Source: Hippea sp.
GTDB taxonomy: Bacteria > Campylobacterota_A > Desulfurellia > Desulfurellales > Hippeaceae
Direction of reading: 5' to 3'
Assembly: GCA_015486705.1 (NCBI GenBank)
Contig: WFRG01000002.1
Span: 1 to 24,000 of the forward strand
DNA: 24,000 nt
The position numbers were made by a program, and so were the translations under genes. Shown one piece after another: positions 15,526-23,400 of the stretch (position 1 is the first letter of the stretch; each line of letters starts with the position of its first letter). The notes beneath the pieces are model-generated. The model was not told the origin of the DNA, did no database searches, and saw only the letters and a program-made list of their open reading frames with translations.

Positions 15526-16500
15526 TTACCACCTCAAAACAGCAGCTGACCATGTCAAGCTGGCACCAAAACTATTTAAAAGCACAATATCACCTTCCTT
15601 TATTTTACCCATCTCAACAGCCCAATTCATTGCAAGCGGAATTGTAGCAGCAGCAGTATTTGCATGCTTATCAATCGTAATAATAGCCCTTTCTCCTTCC
15701 AAACCCACTCTTCTTGCCACACCATCTATTATTCTTTTATTGGCTTGATGGGAAATCATCCAATCCACATCGGAAAAATCCATACCTGCCAAATCCAAGG
15801 CTTCTTTACTAACAGACGCTATGCTCCTTATTGCCATTTTAAATGTTTCATTGCCCTTCATCTTTATGTAAATATCGCCGTTCTCTATAGCCTCTTTCGA
15901 GCACGGTATTCTACTTCCAGGGGCAGGAACTCTCATTAAATCTGTGTATCTACCATCGGCATGCAACACTACACTAAATATCCCCCTATTTTCATCTGTT
16001 CTCTCAAGCAAAACCGCTCCCGCTCCATCTCCAAAGATAACACATGTAGACCTATCTGTCCAATCTGTAATCTTGCTAAGTGTCTCAACTCCAATAACAA
16101 TAGCATTTTTAACCATGCCGGAAACTATATAGGCATTTGCAATAGAAAGAGCATAGATAAACCCACTACATGCAGCATTTATATCAAAAGCAAAAGCATT
16201 GTAAGCCCCTATTTTATCCTGGACAAACAAAGCGGTAGCCGGTAAAGGTTGATCTGGAGTAACCGTTGCTACGATTATAAGTTCAATATCCAATGGATTT
16301 AAAACACTCTTTTTCAAAACATCTTCAGCTGCTTTAGCGGCAAGATCAGATGTAGATTCATCTTCTGCAATATGCCTCATTTCAATACCTGTTCTTTGCT
16401 TAATCCATTCATCACTTGTATCCACGAACTTTTCTAAATCAAAATTGGTCAGTACCTTATTAGGTAAATATGACCCAGTAGCCGTTATCTTTGCCCTCAT
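15526..16500 (-). CDS. fabH: Beta-ketoacyl-ACP synthase III (FabH)
   Basis: FabH starts fatty-acid synthesis by condensing acetyl-CoA (or branched starters) with malonyl-ACP. I choose the ATG at 16500, giving 324 residues with the standard opening MRAKITATGSYLP. A frame-open extension to 16539 adds 13 residues inside plsX and is unlikely. The catalytic triad is Cys111 (AACSGF), His251 (SHQAN) and Asn281 (HANTAAATIP). The ATG overlaps the plsX stop (ATGA), with AAGGGGGCAGTGAGG upstream. Length matches the family (~317-330). Starter preference is not visible from sequence. Confidence 0.96.
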   Translation of the reverse strand: MRAKITATGSYLPNKVLTNFDLEKFVDTSDEWIKQRTGIEMRHIAEDESTSDLAAKAAEDVLKKSVLNPLDIELIIVATVTPDQPLPATALFVQDKIGAYNAFAFDINAACSGFIYALSIANAYIVSGMVKNAIVIGVETLSKITDWTDRSTCVIFGDGAGAVLLERTDENRGIFSVVLHADGRYTDLMRVPAPGSRIPCSKEAIENGDIYIKMKGNETFKMAIRSIASVSKEALDLAGMDFSDVDWMISHQANKRIIDGVARRVGLEGERAIITIDKHANTAAATIPLAMNWAVEMGKIKEGDIVLLNSFGASLTWSAAVLRW

Positions 16501-17528
16501 GACCTCACTGCCCCCTTTAGATGATTTAATACTACGCAATTCCCAATTGTCTTTTCAATCTTATCATTAACTTTCTCTTTAGAAAATTTTAAAGCTTTAA
16601 GTATTGCATTCTTTATCGCATTAGCATTACTTCTTCCGTGGCTTATAATACACGCTCCCCTAACGCCAAGTAAAGGAGCTCCTCCAAACTCAGAGTAATC
16701 TGTTTTGGTTTTTAAAACCCCAAAAGCGGGTTTAGCTAAAAGAAAGCCAATTTTATACCAAAAACTTTTTTTGATTTCTTCCCTTAAAAATTCAGCAATA
16801 ACATCTGGTATTGATTCGCTAACTTTCAAAACAACGTTACCAACAAAACCATCACACACTACAACATCCGCCTTGCCCCTGTAAATCTCATCACCTTCTA
16901 TATTGCCAATGAAATTCAACTTACTTTTATAAAGTAAGTCGTAACTTGCAATTGCCAATTGATTGCCTTTTCCTGGTTCAGAACCATTATTCAAAATTGC
17001 TACCTTTGGATTTTTTATACCAACAACATACTTTACATAAACCGCACCCATAATGGAAAACTCAAGCATATGTTGGGGTTTGCAGTCAACGTTGGCACCT
17101 ACATCAAGCATTAGCATCTGCCCATCTAAAGTAGGCAAAAGCGTAGCAATGGCAGGACGTGAAACACCTTTAATCCTGCCCAATGTAAACATAGCCAGAG
17201 CCATCGCTGCCCCAGAATTTCCAGCGGTTACAAAAGCATCTGCCTTTCCATCTTTTACAAGACCCACTCCCAAAGCCATAGATGAGCTTTTAAGCCTTAA
17301 GGCTTGAGACGGCTTTTCGGACATACGTATAACTTCTTTCGCATTTACTATCTCAAGCCTATCTGAAAGACCTTTAGGAAAATCCTTAATCAGCTTTTTT
17401 AATTCATCTTTATAACCTGTCAAATAAACAAAAAGGTCTTTAACGTTTTCTAAAGCTTGCCCTACGCCCTTGACAATCTCATAAGGAGCCTTATCGCCAC
17501 CATATCCATCAACAGCTACGTATTGCAT
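16497..17528 (-). CDS. plsX: Phosphate acyltransferase PlsX
   Basis: PlsX converts acyl-ACP to acyl-phosphate, the substrate for PlsY in phospholipid synthesis; it is a peripheral membrane enzyme. The 343-residue protein carries the family's DGFVGNVVLK motif (about residues 225-234), FGGAPLLGV (~280-288), and the ADAFVTAGNSGAAMA segment (~97-111). The N-terminal block reads VDGYGGDKAP where the consensus has DAMGGD-AP, a mild variant. The start ATG follows the rpmF stop directly (TAGATG), with GAGG upstream. It overlaps fabH by four bases. The rpmF-plsX-fabH order is highly conserved in bacteria. Confidence 0.95.
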   Translation of the reverse strand: MQYVAVDGYGGDKAPYEIVKGVGQALENVKDLFVYLTGYKDELKKLIKDFPKGLSDRLEIVNAKEVIRMSEKPSQALRLKSSSMALGVGLVKDGKADAFVTAGNSGAAMALAMFTLGRIKGVSRPAIATLLPTLDGQMLMLDVGANVDCKPQHMLEFSIMGAVYVKYVVGIKNPKVAILNNGSEPGKGNQLAIASYDLLYKSKLNFIGNIEGDEIYRGKADVVVCDGFVGNVVLKVSESIPDVIAEFLREEIKKSFWYKIGFLLAKPAFGVLKTKTDYSEFGGAPLLGVRGACIISHGRSNANAIKNAILKALKFSKEKVNDKIEKTIGNCVVLNHLKGAVRS

Positions 17529-17708
17529 CTATTCCTCAGGTGATATAACCTCTCTATCACCGTAATATCCACATGACGGGCAAACCCTATGAGGAAGCTT
17601 GTACTCTCCGCAATTCGGACACTTTGTTAAAGGAACATTTTTTAATTTTTTATGGGTAGATCTCTTTGCTGCCCTTGAATGGCAAGATTTTCTTTTTGGC
17701 TGCGCCAT
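17529..17708 (-). CDS. rpmF: 50S ribosomal protein L32
   Basis: The 59-residue product, read from the ATG at 17708 to TAG at 17529, is ribosomal protein L32. It opens MAQPKRKSCHSRAAKRS, close to the family's MAVPKRKxSxSRRxxRR. It then has four cysteines, Cys30/Cys33 and Cys43/Cys46, forming a zinc-binding pair of CxxC motifs (CPNC, CPSC). This is the C+ zinc form of L32. A good ribosome binding site (AAAGGAG) lies upstream. The stop codon is joined to the plsX ATG without a spacer, so the two are probably coupled. rpmF next to plsX is a classic arrangement. Confidence 0.96.
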   Translation of the reverse strand: MAQPKRKSCHSRAAKRSTHKKLKNVPLTKCPNCGEYKLPHRVCPSCGYYGDREVISPEE

Positions 17709-17724
17709 TTTTATTTCTCCTTTC

Positions 17725-18141
17725 TTACACCAATTCTAATTCATTAAAGAAAAACGGTATCTCAAAACTTGCTGATTCCTTCGAATCCGAACCGTGAACT
17801 GCATTTCTCTCAATATTGGTTCCAAAAAGCTTTCTTATTGTACCCTCTTCCGCTTCTTCAGGGTTTGTTGCACCCATAATCTTTCTGTAATCCTCTATTG
17901 CATTCTCCTTTTCCAAAACCATTACAACAATAGGTCCTTCAGACATAAAAGTTGTTAGAGAATCATAAAAAGGTCTCTCTTTGTGAACAATGTAAAACTT
18001 CTTTGCCTGTTCCTTTGTCAAATGAATCTTTTTCATTCCGATAATTGAGAAACCGTTTGTCTCAAGCATATCAATAATTTTGCCTGCGTTTTTAGAAGCT
18101 ACAGCATCAGGTTTTATTATACCCAACGTTTTCTCAAGCAC
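17725..18141 (-). CDS. ndk: Nucleoside diphosphate kinase
   Basis: Ndk transfers the gamma phosphate between nucleoside triphosphates and diphosphates through a phosphohistidine. The 138-residue protein has the N-terminal [10 protein letters not shown] motif (5-14) and the active-site His116 in RNAVHGSDS (112-120). Kxxx[15 protein letters not shown] (90-103) is also present. Length matches the family (~135-150). The start codon is GTG at 18141, chosen because AAGGAGGAG lies about six bases upstream and the sequence then reads [11 protein letters not shown]. It overlaps the preceding gene by eight bases, and rpmF follows after 16 bases. It is a housekeeping gene inserted into the head of the fatty-acid operon. 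Confidence 0.96.
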   Translation of the reverse strand: MLEKTLGIIKPDAVASKNAGKIIDMLETNGFSIIGMKKIHLTKEQAKKFYIVHKERPFYDSLTTFMSEGPIVVMVLEKENAIEDYRKIMGATNPEEAEEGTIRKLFGTNIERNAVHGSDSKESASFEIPFFFNELELV

Positions 18142-18403
18142 TTTTCTCCTCCTTGGTTTGTGATTTTTCAGGACTTTTATTTACAGAAGTACTCTTAGAC
18201 TCTATTTCTTTGGAGCTTGTATTTTTGTAATCGGTAGCATACCATCCGCTACCCTTGAGCTCAAACATTGTTTGAGAAATAAGTTTTTTTATCCCACCCT
18301 CTCTACCACAATTAGGACATTTATTTGGTGGCTTCTCATCAACCTTTTGTAACAGTTGAAATTTATGATTGCAAAATTCGCATTTATACTCATATATCGG
18401 CAT
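18134..18403 (-). CDS. FmdB-family putative zinc-ribbon protein
   Basis: The 89-residue protein begins [11 protein letters not shown], the standard opening of the FmdB/CxxC_CXXC_SSSS family. It has two CxxC pairs, Cys8/Cys11 and Cys29/Cys32, forming a zinc ribbon, then [19 protein letters not shown] (41-59), also characteristic. A Ser/Lys/Glu-rich tail (60-89) is probably disordered. Function is not established; some members are annotated as regulators of formamidase/amidase operons. The start is placed at the ATG at 18403 because AGGAGG lies seven bases upstream; an ATG at 18409 would sit too close to it. It follows the DUF167 gene by two bases and overlaps ndk by eight. Confidence 0.88.
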   Translation of the reverse strand: MPIYEYKCEFCNHKFQLLQKVDEKPPNKCPNCGREGGIKKLISQTMFELKGSGWYATDYKNTSSKEIESKSTSVNKSPEKSQTKEEKSA

Positions 18404-18405
18404 CT

Positions 18406-18666
18406 TCATACCTCCTCAAGTAACTCATAAATCTTTTCTTCATCGTCAACACAATCAATCGAAACTCGTTTATTCTTAGACTTTTCACCGCCAACAATCT
18501 GTATACAACTTTTTGCCACACCTAAAGCTTTAGCAAGTTTTTCTATTAAAGCCTTGTTAGCTTTGCCCTCAATAGGCTTTTCCCTTATTTTCACAACAAT
18601 CATGCCATTTTCAAAACCTATTGATTCTCTTTTAGAGTTAGGCTTAACTTTAACATCAAAAATCAC
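18406..18666 (-). CDS. DUF167/YggU-family protein
   Basis: The 86-residue protein belongs to the small YggU/DUF167 family: [14 protein letters not shown] near the start, then [26 protein letters not shown] (~25-50) and the [14 protein letters not shown] block (~57-70). The fold is a compact alpha/beta unit of unknown function found across bacteria and in eukaryotic relatives. The start codon is GTG at 18666, supported by AAGGAG eight bases upstream; there is no in-frame ATG at the right place. It is the first gene of the 11-gene operon ending in fabF. The stop codon lies within the next gene's ribosome binding region. Confidence 0.88.
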   Translation of the reverse strand: MIFDVKVKPNSKRESIGFENGMIVVKIREKPIEGKANKALIEKLAKALGVAKSCIQIVGGEKSKNKRVSIDCVDDEEKIYELLEEV

Positions 18667-18692
18667 CGCACTCTCTCCTTAAAAGCCTACAA

Positions 18693-18722
18693 AACTTAGC
18701 ATAACTGCAATTCAAAAGTCAA
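18693..18722 (-). promoter_or_regulatory. Candidate promoter of the DUF167-ndk-rpmF-fab operon
   Basis: On the minus strand, TTGACT (18722-18717) is followed after 18 bases by TAAGTT (18698-18693), with TGC directly before it, an extended -10 element. The start would be near 18686, about 20 bases before the GTG start codon. The -10 box is weak (three of six), so confidence is limited. No regulatory palindrome was recognised in this 166-base gap, and no terminator for the upstream oxidoreductase gene was found on the minus strand. Confidence 0.35.
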
Positions 18723-18832
18723 TACCAAAGGTATAATATAACAGCAACACATATAAAGTTATCATTGCATCAACAAGTATATCTCATATTTAACTACTAT
18801 ACTACTCTAAAAAGCCAAACACATTAATTTTG

Positions 18833-20170
18833 TCATTTTAAATCCAAAGCAGCATTAACCGTTGCATTTATCACAGGATAAGCTATAGGTGAAGCTGTGA
18901 GAAGCGGGTGTGTTCCAATCTGTAACGTGTCAATTTCCATATTGGTCATTCTATTTTGTATAATTACAGAATACATATTTATAAGTTCTCCTACAGAATC
19001 TCCACCCATAAGCTGCGCACCTAGAAGAATATGTGAACACCTGGAAAATATTAACTTTGTATAGAGTTTAGATGCCCTAGGTAATTTGGCTGGATGTCTA
19101 TCAACAGTTTCATGAGTCCCAACGACGTAATCAATACCAGCTTTTCTTGCTTGTTCCTCTGTAAATCCTGTTGTAGCAAAAGCCGTGTTTCCTATTTTTG
19201 TGGAAAACGTACCTAAAACACCAGGAAATACCTTTACCACCTTAATCTCAAACAAATTAGCACCTGCGAGTCTGCCTTGAGCCATTGCCGTTGAGGCAAG
19301 CATTAAGTTGGTGAAATTTCCTGTGAAAAATGTTCTTTTTGCAACACAGTCACCAACAGCAAAAATGTCGTCTCTACTCGTTTTTAGATACTCATCTGCT
19401 ATAATTCCATAATTATCATCTACAGCCAATTCCAACTTTTTTGCAAGCTCAAGATTTGATCTATATCCAACCGCAATAATTACTGCATCAGCTAAAATCT
19501 TTTTTCCATTGTAAAGCAGTACTCCGTTTACATTTTTATCACCTGAGATTTCTTTAACAGACGTACCTGTAAGAACTTCGGCTCCTAAAGATACCAAAAC
19601 CTCCTTAGCTTTGTCGCCAAATTCCTTATCCATAGATAAAGGCAAAAGAGAAGGAAGTCTCTCAATTAGGCAAACCTTTTTTCCTGCCTTCAGCAGTTCA
19701 TCAGTAACTTCTACACCAATGAAACCACCACCTATTACAACAACCGTTGCGGCTTTTTTCAGCTCATCCTTCATCCTTTCAAGGTATTCCTTTTGCTTTC
19801 TTACAAACCAAACACCTCTCTTATCGACACCCTTTATAGGCAAAGCAAAAGGAGTGGAGCCTGTTGCCAATACAAGTTTTTTGAAATATACGGTCTCACC
19901 AGAGGCAAGTTCTAACCTGTGGTCATTTACATCAACAACCTCATCAACTATCAAATCTACATTATTCTTATGCAAAGGAGCATCGGGCAATATGTTATCA
20001 TCTACCTTTTCAAGGGTATTTATGGTGTAAGGAATTCCGCATGGAATCATCACTATTTCTTCTTTCCTAATCACAGCTATTTTTTTATCAGGATAACTAT
20101 TTCTTGCAGAAATAGCAGCAGTAACACCTCCAGGTCCTCCCCCGATTATAACAACATCAAACTCCTTCAT
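18833..20170 (-). CDS. FAD-dependent disulfide reductase (CoA-disulfide / NADH:polysulfide reductase type)
   Basis: The 445-residue flavoprotein has an FAD-binding GGGPGG (10-15) and a single redox-active cysteine Cys44 in IPCGIPY. An NAD(P)H-binding VIGGGFIG lies at 145-152, a second FAD motif AVGD at 271-274, and a C-terminal dimerisation domain (~315-445). The single-cysteine arrangement defines the CoA-disulfide reductase/NADH oxidase/NADH polysulfide reductase group. No rhodanese domain is attached. In sulfur-reducing bacteria such enzymes reduce CoA-disulfide or polysulfide, or oxidise NADH; sequence alone does not decide between these. An AGGAGGT ribosome binding site lies upstream. 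It is transcribed alone, in a divergent arrangement with the large secreted protein. Confidence 0.88.
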   Translation of the reverse strand: MKEFDVVIIGGGPGGVTAAISARNSYPDKKIAVIRKEEIVMIPCGIPYTINTLEKVDDNILPDAPLHKNNVDLIVDEVVDVNDHRLELASGETVYFKKLVLATGSTPFALPIKGVDKRGVWFVRKQKEYLERMKDELKKAATVVVIGGGFIGVEVTDELLKAGKKVCLIERLPSLLPLSMDKEFGDKAKEVLVSLGAEVLTGTSVKEISGDKNVNGVLLYNGKKILADAVIIAVGYRSNLELAKKLELAVDDNYGIIADEYLKTSRDDIFAVGDCVAKRTFFTGNFTNLMLASTAMAQGRLAGANLFEIKVVKVFPGVLGTFSTKIGNTAFATTGFTEEQARKAGIDYVVGTHETVDRHPAKLPRASKLYTKLIFSRCSHILLGAQLMGGDSVGELINMYSVIIQNRMTNMEIDTLQIGTHPLLTASPIAYPVINATVNAALDLK

Positions 20171-20200
20171 GGCCTACCTCCTATAAATGTAAAATATATG

Positions 20201-20220
20201 ACTAGTTCAGCTATTCTAGT
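20201..20220. promoter_or_regulatory. 20-bp palindrome overlapping the reductase promoter
   Basis: The site is symmetric as ACTAG-N3-AGCT-N3-CTAGT, with its centre between 20210 and 20211. It overlaps the candidate -10 box for the leftward reductase gene (20213-20218), as a repressor operator would. The bound protein is unknown and no regulator gene is nearby. Confidence 0.4.
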
Positions 20221-20241
20221 AAAATTTATCATTAACTTTAA
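20213..20241 (-). promoter_or_regulatory. Candidate promoter of the reductase gene
   Basis: On the minus strand TAGAAT (20218-20213) is five of six to the -10 consensus. Upstream by 17 bases is TTAAAG (20241-20236), a weak -35 box. The start would lie near 20206, about 36 bases before the ATG. The surrounding DNA is AT-rich, so matches may be chance. Confidence 0.35.
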
Positions 20242-20292
20242 ACGAAATACATATTACCAAAAAAATAAAAATTAAAAAAGTTCTTTCTATAA

Positions 20293-20320
20293 GGAGTCAG
20301 ATTTTTCACTTCTTGACCCC
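20293..20320. repeat. Imperfect inverted repeat GGAGTCA...TGACCCC
   Basis: GGAGTCA (20293-20299) and TGACCCC (20314-20320) are complementary except at one position, with a 14-base spacer. It has no T-tract on the left and is poorly placed to be a terminator for either flanking gene, as both point away. It recalls repeat families in other proteobacteria whose copies carry GGGGTCA ends. Only one copy is visible in this window, so its status as a dispersed repeat is unproved. Confidence 0.35.
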
Positions 20321-20346
20321 AAATAAAACATAAGATTCAATATCTC

Positions 20347-20375
20347 TTGAAGACTTACCATCTACATGTTAGAAT
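20347..20375 (+). promoter_or_regulatory. Sigma-70 promoter of the large secreted-protein gene
   Basis: TTGAAG (20347-20352) is followed after exactly 17 bases by TAGAAT (20370-20375). A TGT directly before the latter gives an extended -10 element. The start is predicted near 20382, and the GGAGG ribosome binding site lies at ~20397-20401 before the ATG at 20407. Another candidate, TTGACC with TTCAAT further upstream, is weaker. Confidence 0.5.
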
Positions 20376-20406
20376 ATTTTATAACATTAAACCTTTGGAG
20401 GAAAAA

Positions 20407-23400
20407 ATGAGGCTATTCAAAACCTTAACGGTGGTTTTTCTCATTGTAATTTTCTCTCATTCTGCTTATTCCCAAATAACAATAAACGATCTCAATAAGA
20501 TCGAGCAGTACTACTTTAACCAAGAGATGCATAATTTCTTAGAGGAAACAGCAGGCTCAGACATCCCTGTCGAAACCATTACACAGGCAATAGACCAATT
20601 TGCACATGGTGAATTCGATAAAGCCAAAAATACACTAAGCGAAGAGGCGGCAAAGCAGATAGCAGGCATTCTGCTTGGCTCAACAGGCGGGAGTTTGGTT
20701 GGATATGCGTGGGACTTTGCCAAATACTCACTGCAATCCGTGCAAAGCTGGGGCAAAAATGTAGAAAGACGTTTATTCATCAAAAAATTTTTATATCCAG
20801 AAATTCAAAGATGGAAAGCATCCAAAAAGGTTGCAGACATAAGAACTCTAAGGTCAATGTTCGATCAATGGTTTGACGAAAACGAAATGAGACTTGGCAG
20901 AACGGAGTTCTTTAAAGACAGGAAAAAATGGATTGAACAACTAAAATTCGAGATGTGGTCAAAAACACTGGAGGTTAACACAAAATACAGGAAGTACTTT
21001 TTGGCTTTAAAACGGTTGCAGACGGCTGCAAAACAAAAGGAAGAGGAAATAAAATACCTCAAGTGGAAAGCAAAATACTTAGCTAAAAAATCTCAAGAAA
21101 AACTTAAATGCGCACACGAACCGGTAACTGTCAATTCAGTTAAAAGATTCCTAACAGACAAGGAATACAAATTAGCTGTTTTAAAGACATGTGCGATAAA
21201 CAAAGCCACAAACTCTAACCTCAATGTTAGAAACTTTGAAGCTCTCATATCGTCGCTAAAAGGACTAACGTACAACAAGCTCATACAGATATACAAAATC
21301 TTAGACTCCACTGGATATGAGGCCAATTTTAACAATGTAAGGTTGTTTATATTGGACAGAGACTTTAGAAAGGCCGTTATAAATAGTTACAAAAAGAACA
21401 AACAGAGTAAAGCAAAGCAAAAAACCCCAGCACTTACACACAAAGAGTTTAAAAAAGTGAGAGAAAAAATTGCTGATGTGCCTGTGCTTTTGGTGGTTGG
21501 AATTATGAATGAGAAAAATGCAAAACCTTCAAAAGAAAAAATCGCAAAAAGGGCAGAAAAGGATTTGAAAAACATAAAGAAGCAATTGAAAAATGGAAAG
21601 AGTAAGGTAAACGTAAATTTGAACCCATACATCAATTACCTATCAGAATTAAAGGATAAGTTCTTACAAAAGAGAATCAATTATGATCAATTTCTATCGG
21701 GCAATAAATTCGTATTCAATTTAATGAAAAACAACATCTTTCCGTACATAGATAGAAACAAGGCTCAAATGTTTGTTAACAAAGCACAAGAACTTTACAA
21801 AGAGGCAGAAAGCGTAAGAAATAGGGCTCTAAATGACTTAAAAAATTTAAACAATCAGATATGCGCAAGGGATAACATGTTAAATCAAATAAAAAAGGCT
21901 GAATACGAAATAAACGTCTTCGAGAAAAGAAACAAATGTTTGTACTACCACTACAAACTCAATAACCTGTTCAATCTATCAAATCAAGGGAAACTTTCTG
22001 GCGGAGAGTTCGAGAGGGTATTTAACGAATCTATCGACTGCCTTGAGAAAACATCGTTGATTATTGATTATGTAGGCGATAAGGAAAACAGGCTGAATAA
22101 ACTATTTGTCGATTACCTGAGGAACTTTAATGTGCTAAGCGACACGTTCGACGAAAAAATTGCAGAATATGCAACATATGAGGTTTTCAATCCCTATAAT
22201 ATGCGATGTATAGAATACTACAGAGAGCATATCCCCCAAGCTACAAAGCTCTTGAATAAAATGGATGATACGCAAAATCAATATGTAAAAACGTACGATA
22301 TAGTAATGCAAGACAAAGACTTCTTGGCTCAACAATTGGGTTATTATAAAAGCCTATCAATACTTGTTTTTGAGGCATCAAAGATTAGAAAGAGTGTTTT
22401 CGACATCTCTTTAGCACCTAAGTTTGTTAAAACCATGAAAAGATTAGATTATCTCATAAAAAGGGCTGTGCCAAGTGATTTAGACAACGGAAGAGGAGTA
22501 GATGAAAACCAAATAAGGTGGATAAAATCACAAGTCGAAAGCTTTCAGGGGTACAAAAACCTCGGTTATTACAAAAATCTAAGGGACAAAGCAGTTCAAC
22601 AACTGCAAAAGTGCAAAGACTTAAACAAATATGAGGATAAATTGAATTCTTTGTATGAGAAAATGAGTAGAATTGCATCAAAGTTGAGACTGTGGCCATC
22701 TGACCTAAAGTTAGCCTATGAGAGTTATAAAACAAACTTCGACAACCAGATGAATTCCTTTGCTAATCAAAACAGATATTGTGGCAATTCATTTAGAACG
22801 GATTTCAAGCAGGCAAATGCAATTTTAAAGAAATGTGAGCTATTGGAAATAAAGATAAAAAACAGATTAGAAGAATGCATAGCAAAAAGGGATCAATGGA
22901 CATGCTCAAGATACATAAACTTTGCTCGAGCTTTACCGTTTAAACCATCATTTGATTTGTCAAGGTATGAAGCAGAATTCAACAGGATTGTTAAAAAGGA
23001 TAGATACTTCGCACCGCCTAAAATAACAAAGATAATAGTAAACGGTAGAGTGGTAGAGAAGTGGGTAGCATCACCGTATCCATACGCGGTGAAAATAACA
23101 GCTTATTTATCCAACAGTTGCAATTCTAAAGAATGCAAACCCATTAGTGCAGTTTTAGATTGTGGAATAACAAAAACAGCTTGTGCAATTCAAAATCACA
23201 CTGCAAGATGTGATTTAAGACCACCACACCCCTTTAACAGCTATTGCAAACTAACAATAAAAAACAGATCGGGATCAATAGAAAAGGGTTTTATGCTGGA
23301 CTATGAAGATTTCTTAAAGAAAGCCGCGCAATTTATGGATATATTTGGGCAATATTATTCAAACAACAAGAGCTTAAAGAGATTCTTATTTGGTTCTGAC

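Noticed and set aside
16501..16539. N-terminal extension of FabH by 13 residues
   Set aside because: It lies inside plsX and does not match FabH; the ATG at 16500 overlaps the plsX stop and has a good ribosome site.
18780..18832. Possible terminator or repeat (AGTAGTATAGTAGT on the minus strand) after the reductase gene
   Set aside because: No GC-rich stem or T-tract can be drawn; it is a short AT-rich near-repeat likely due to chance.
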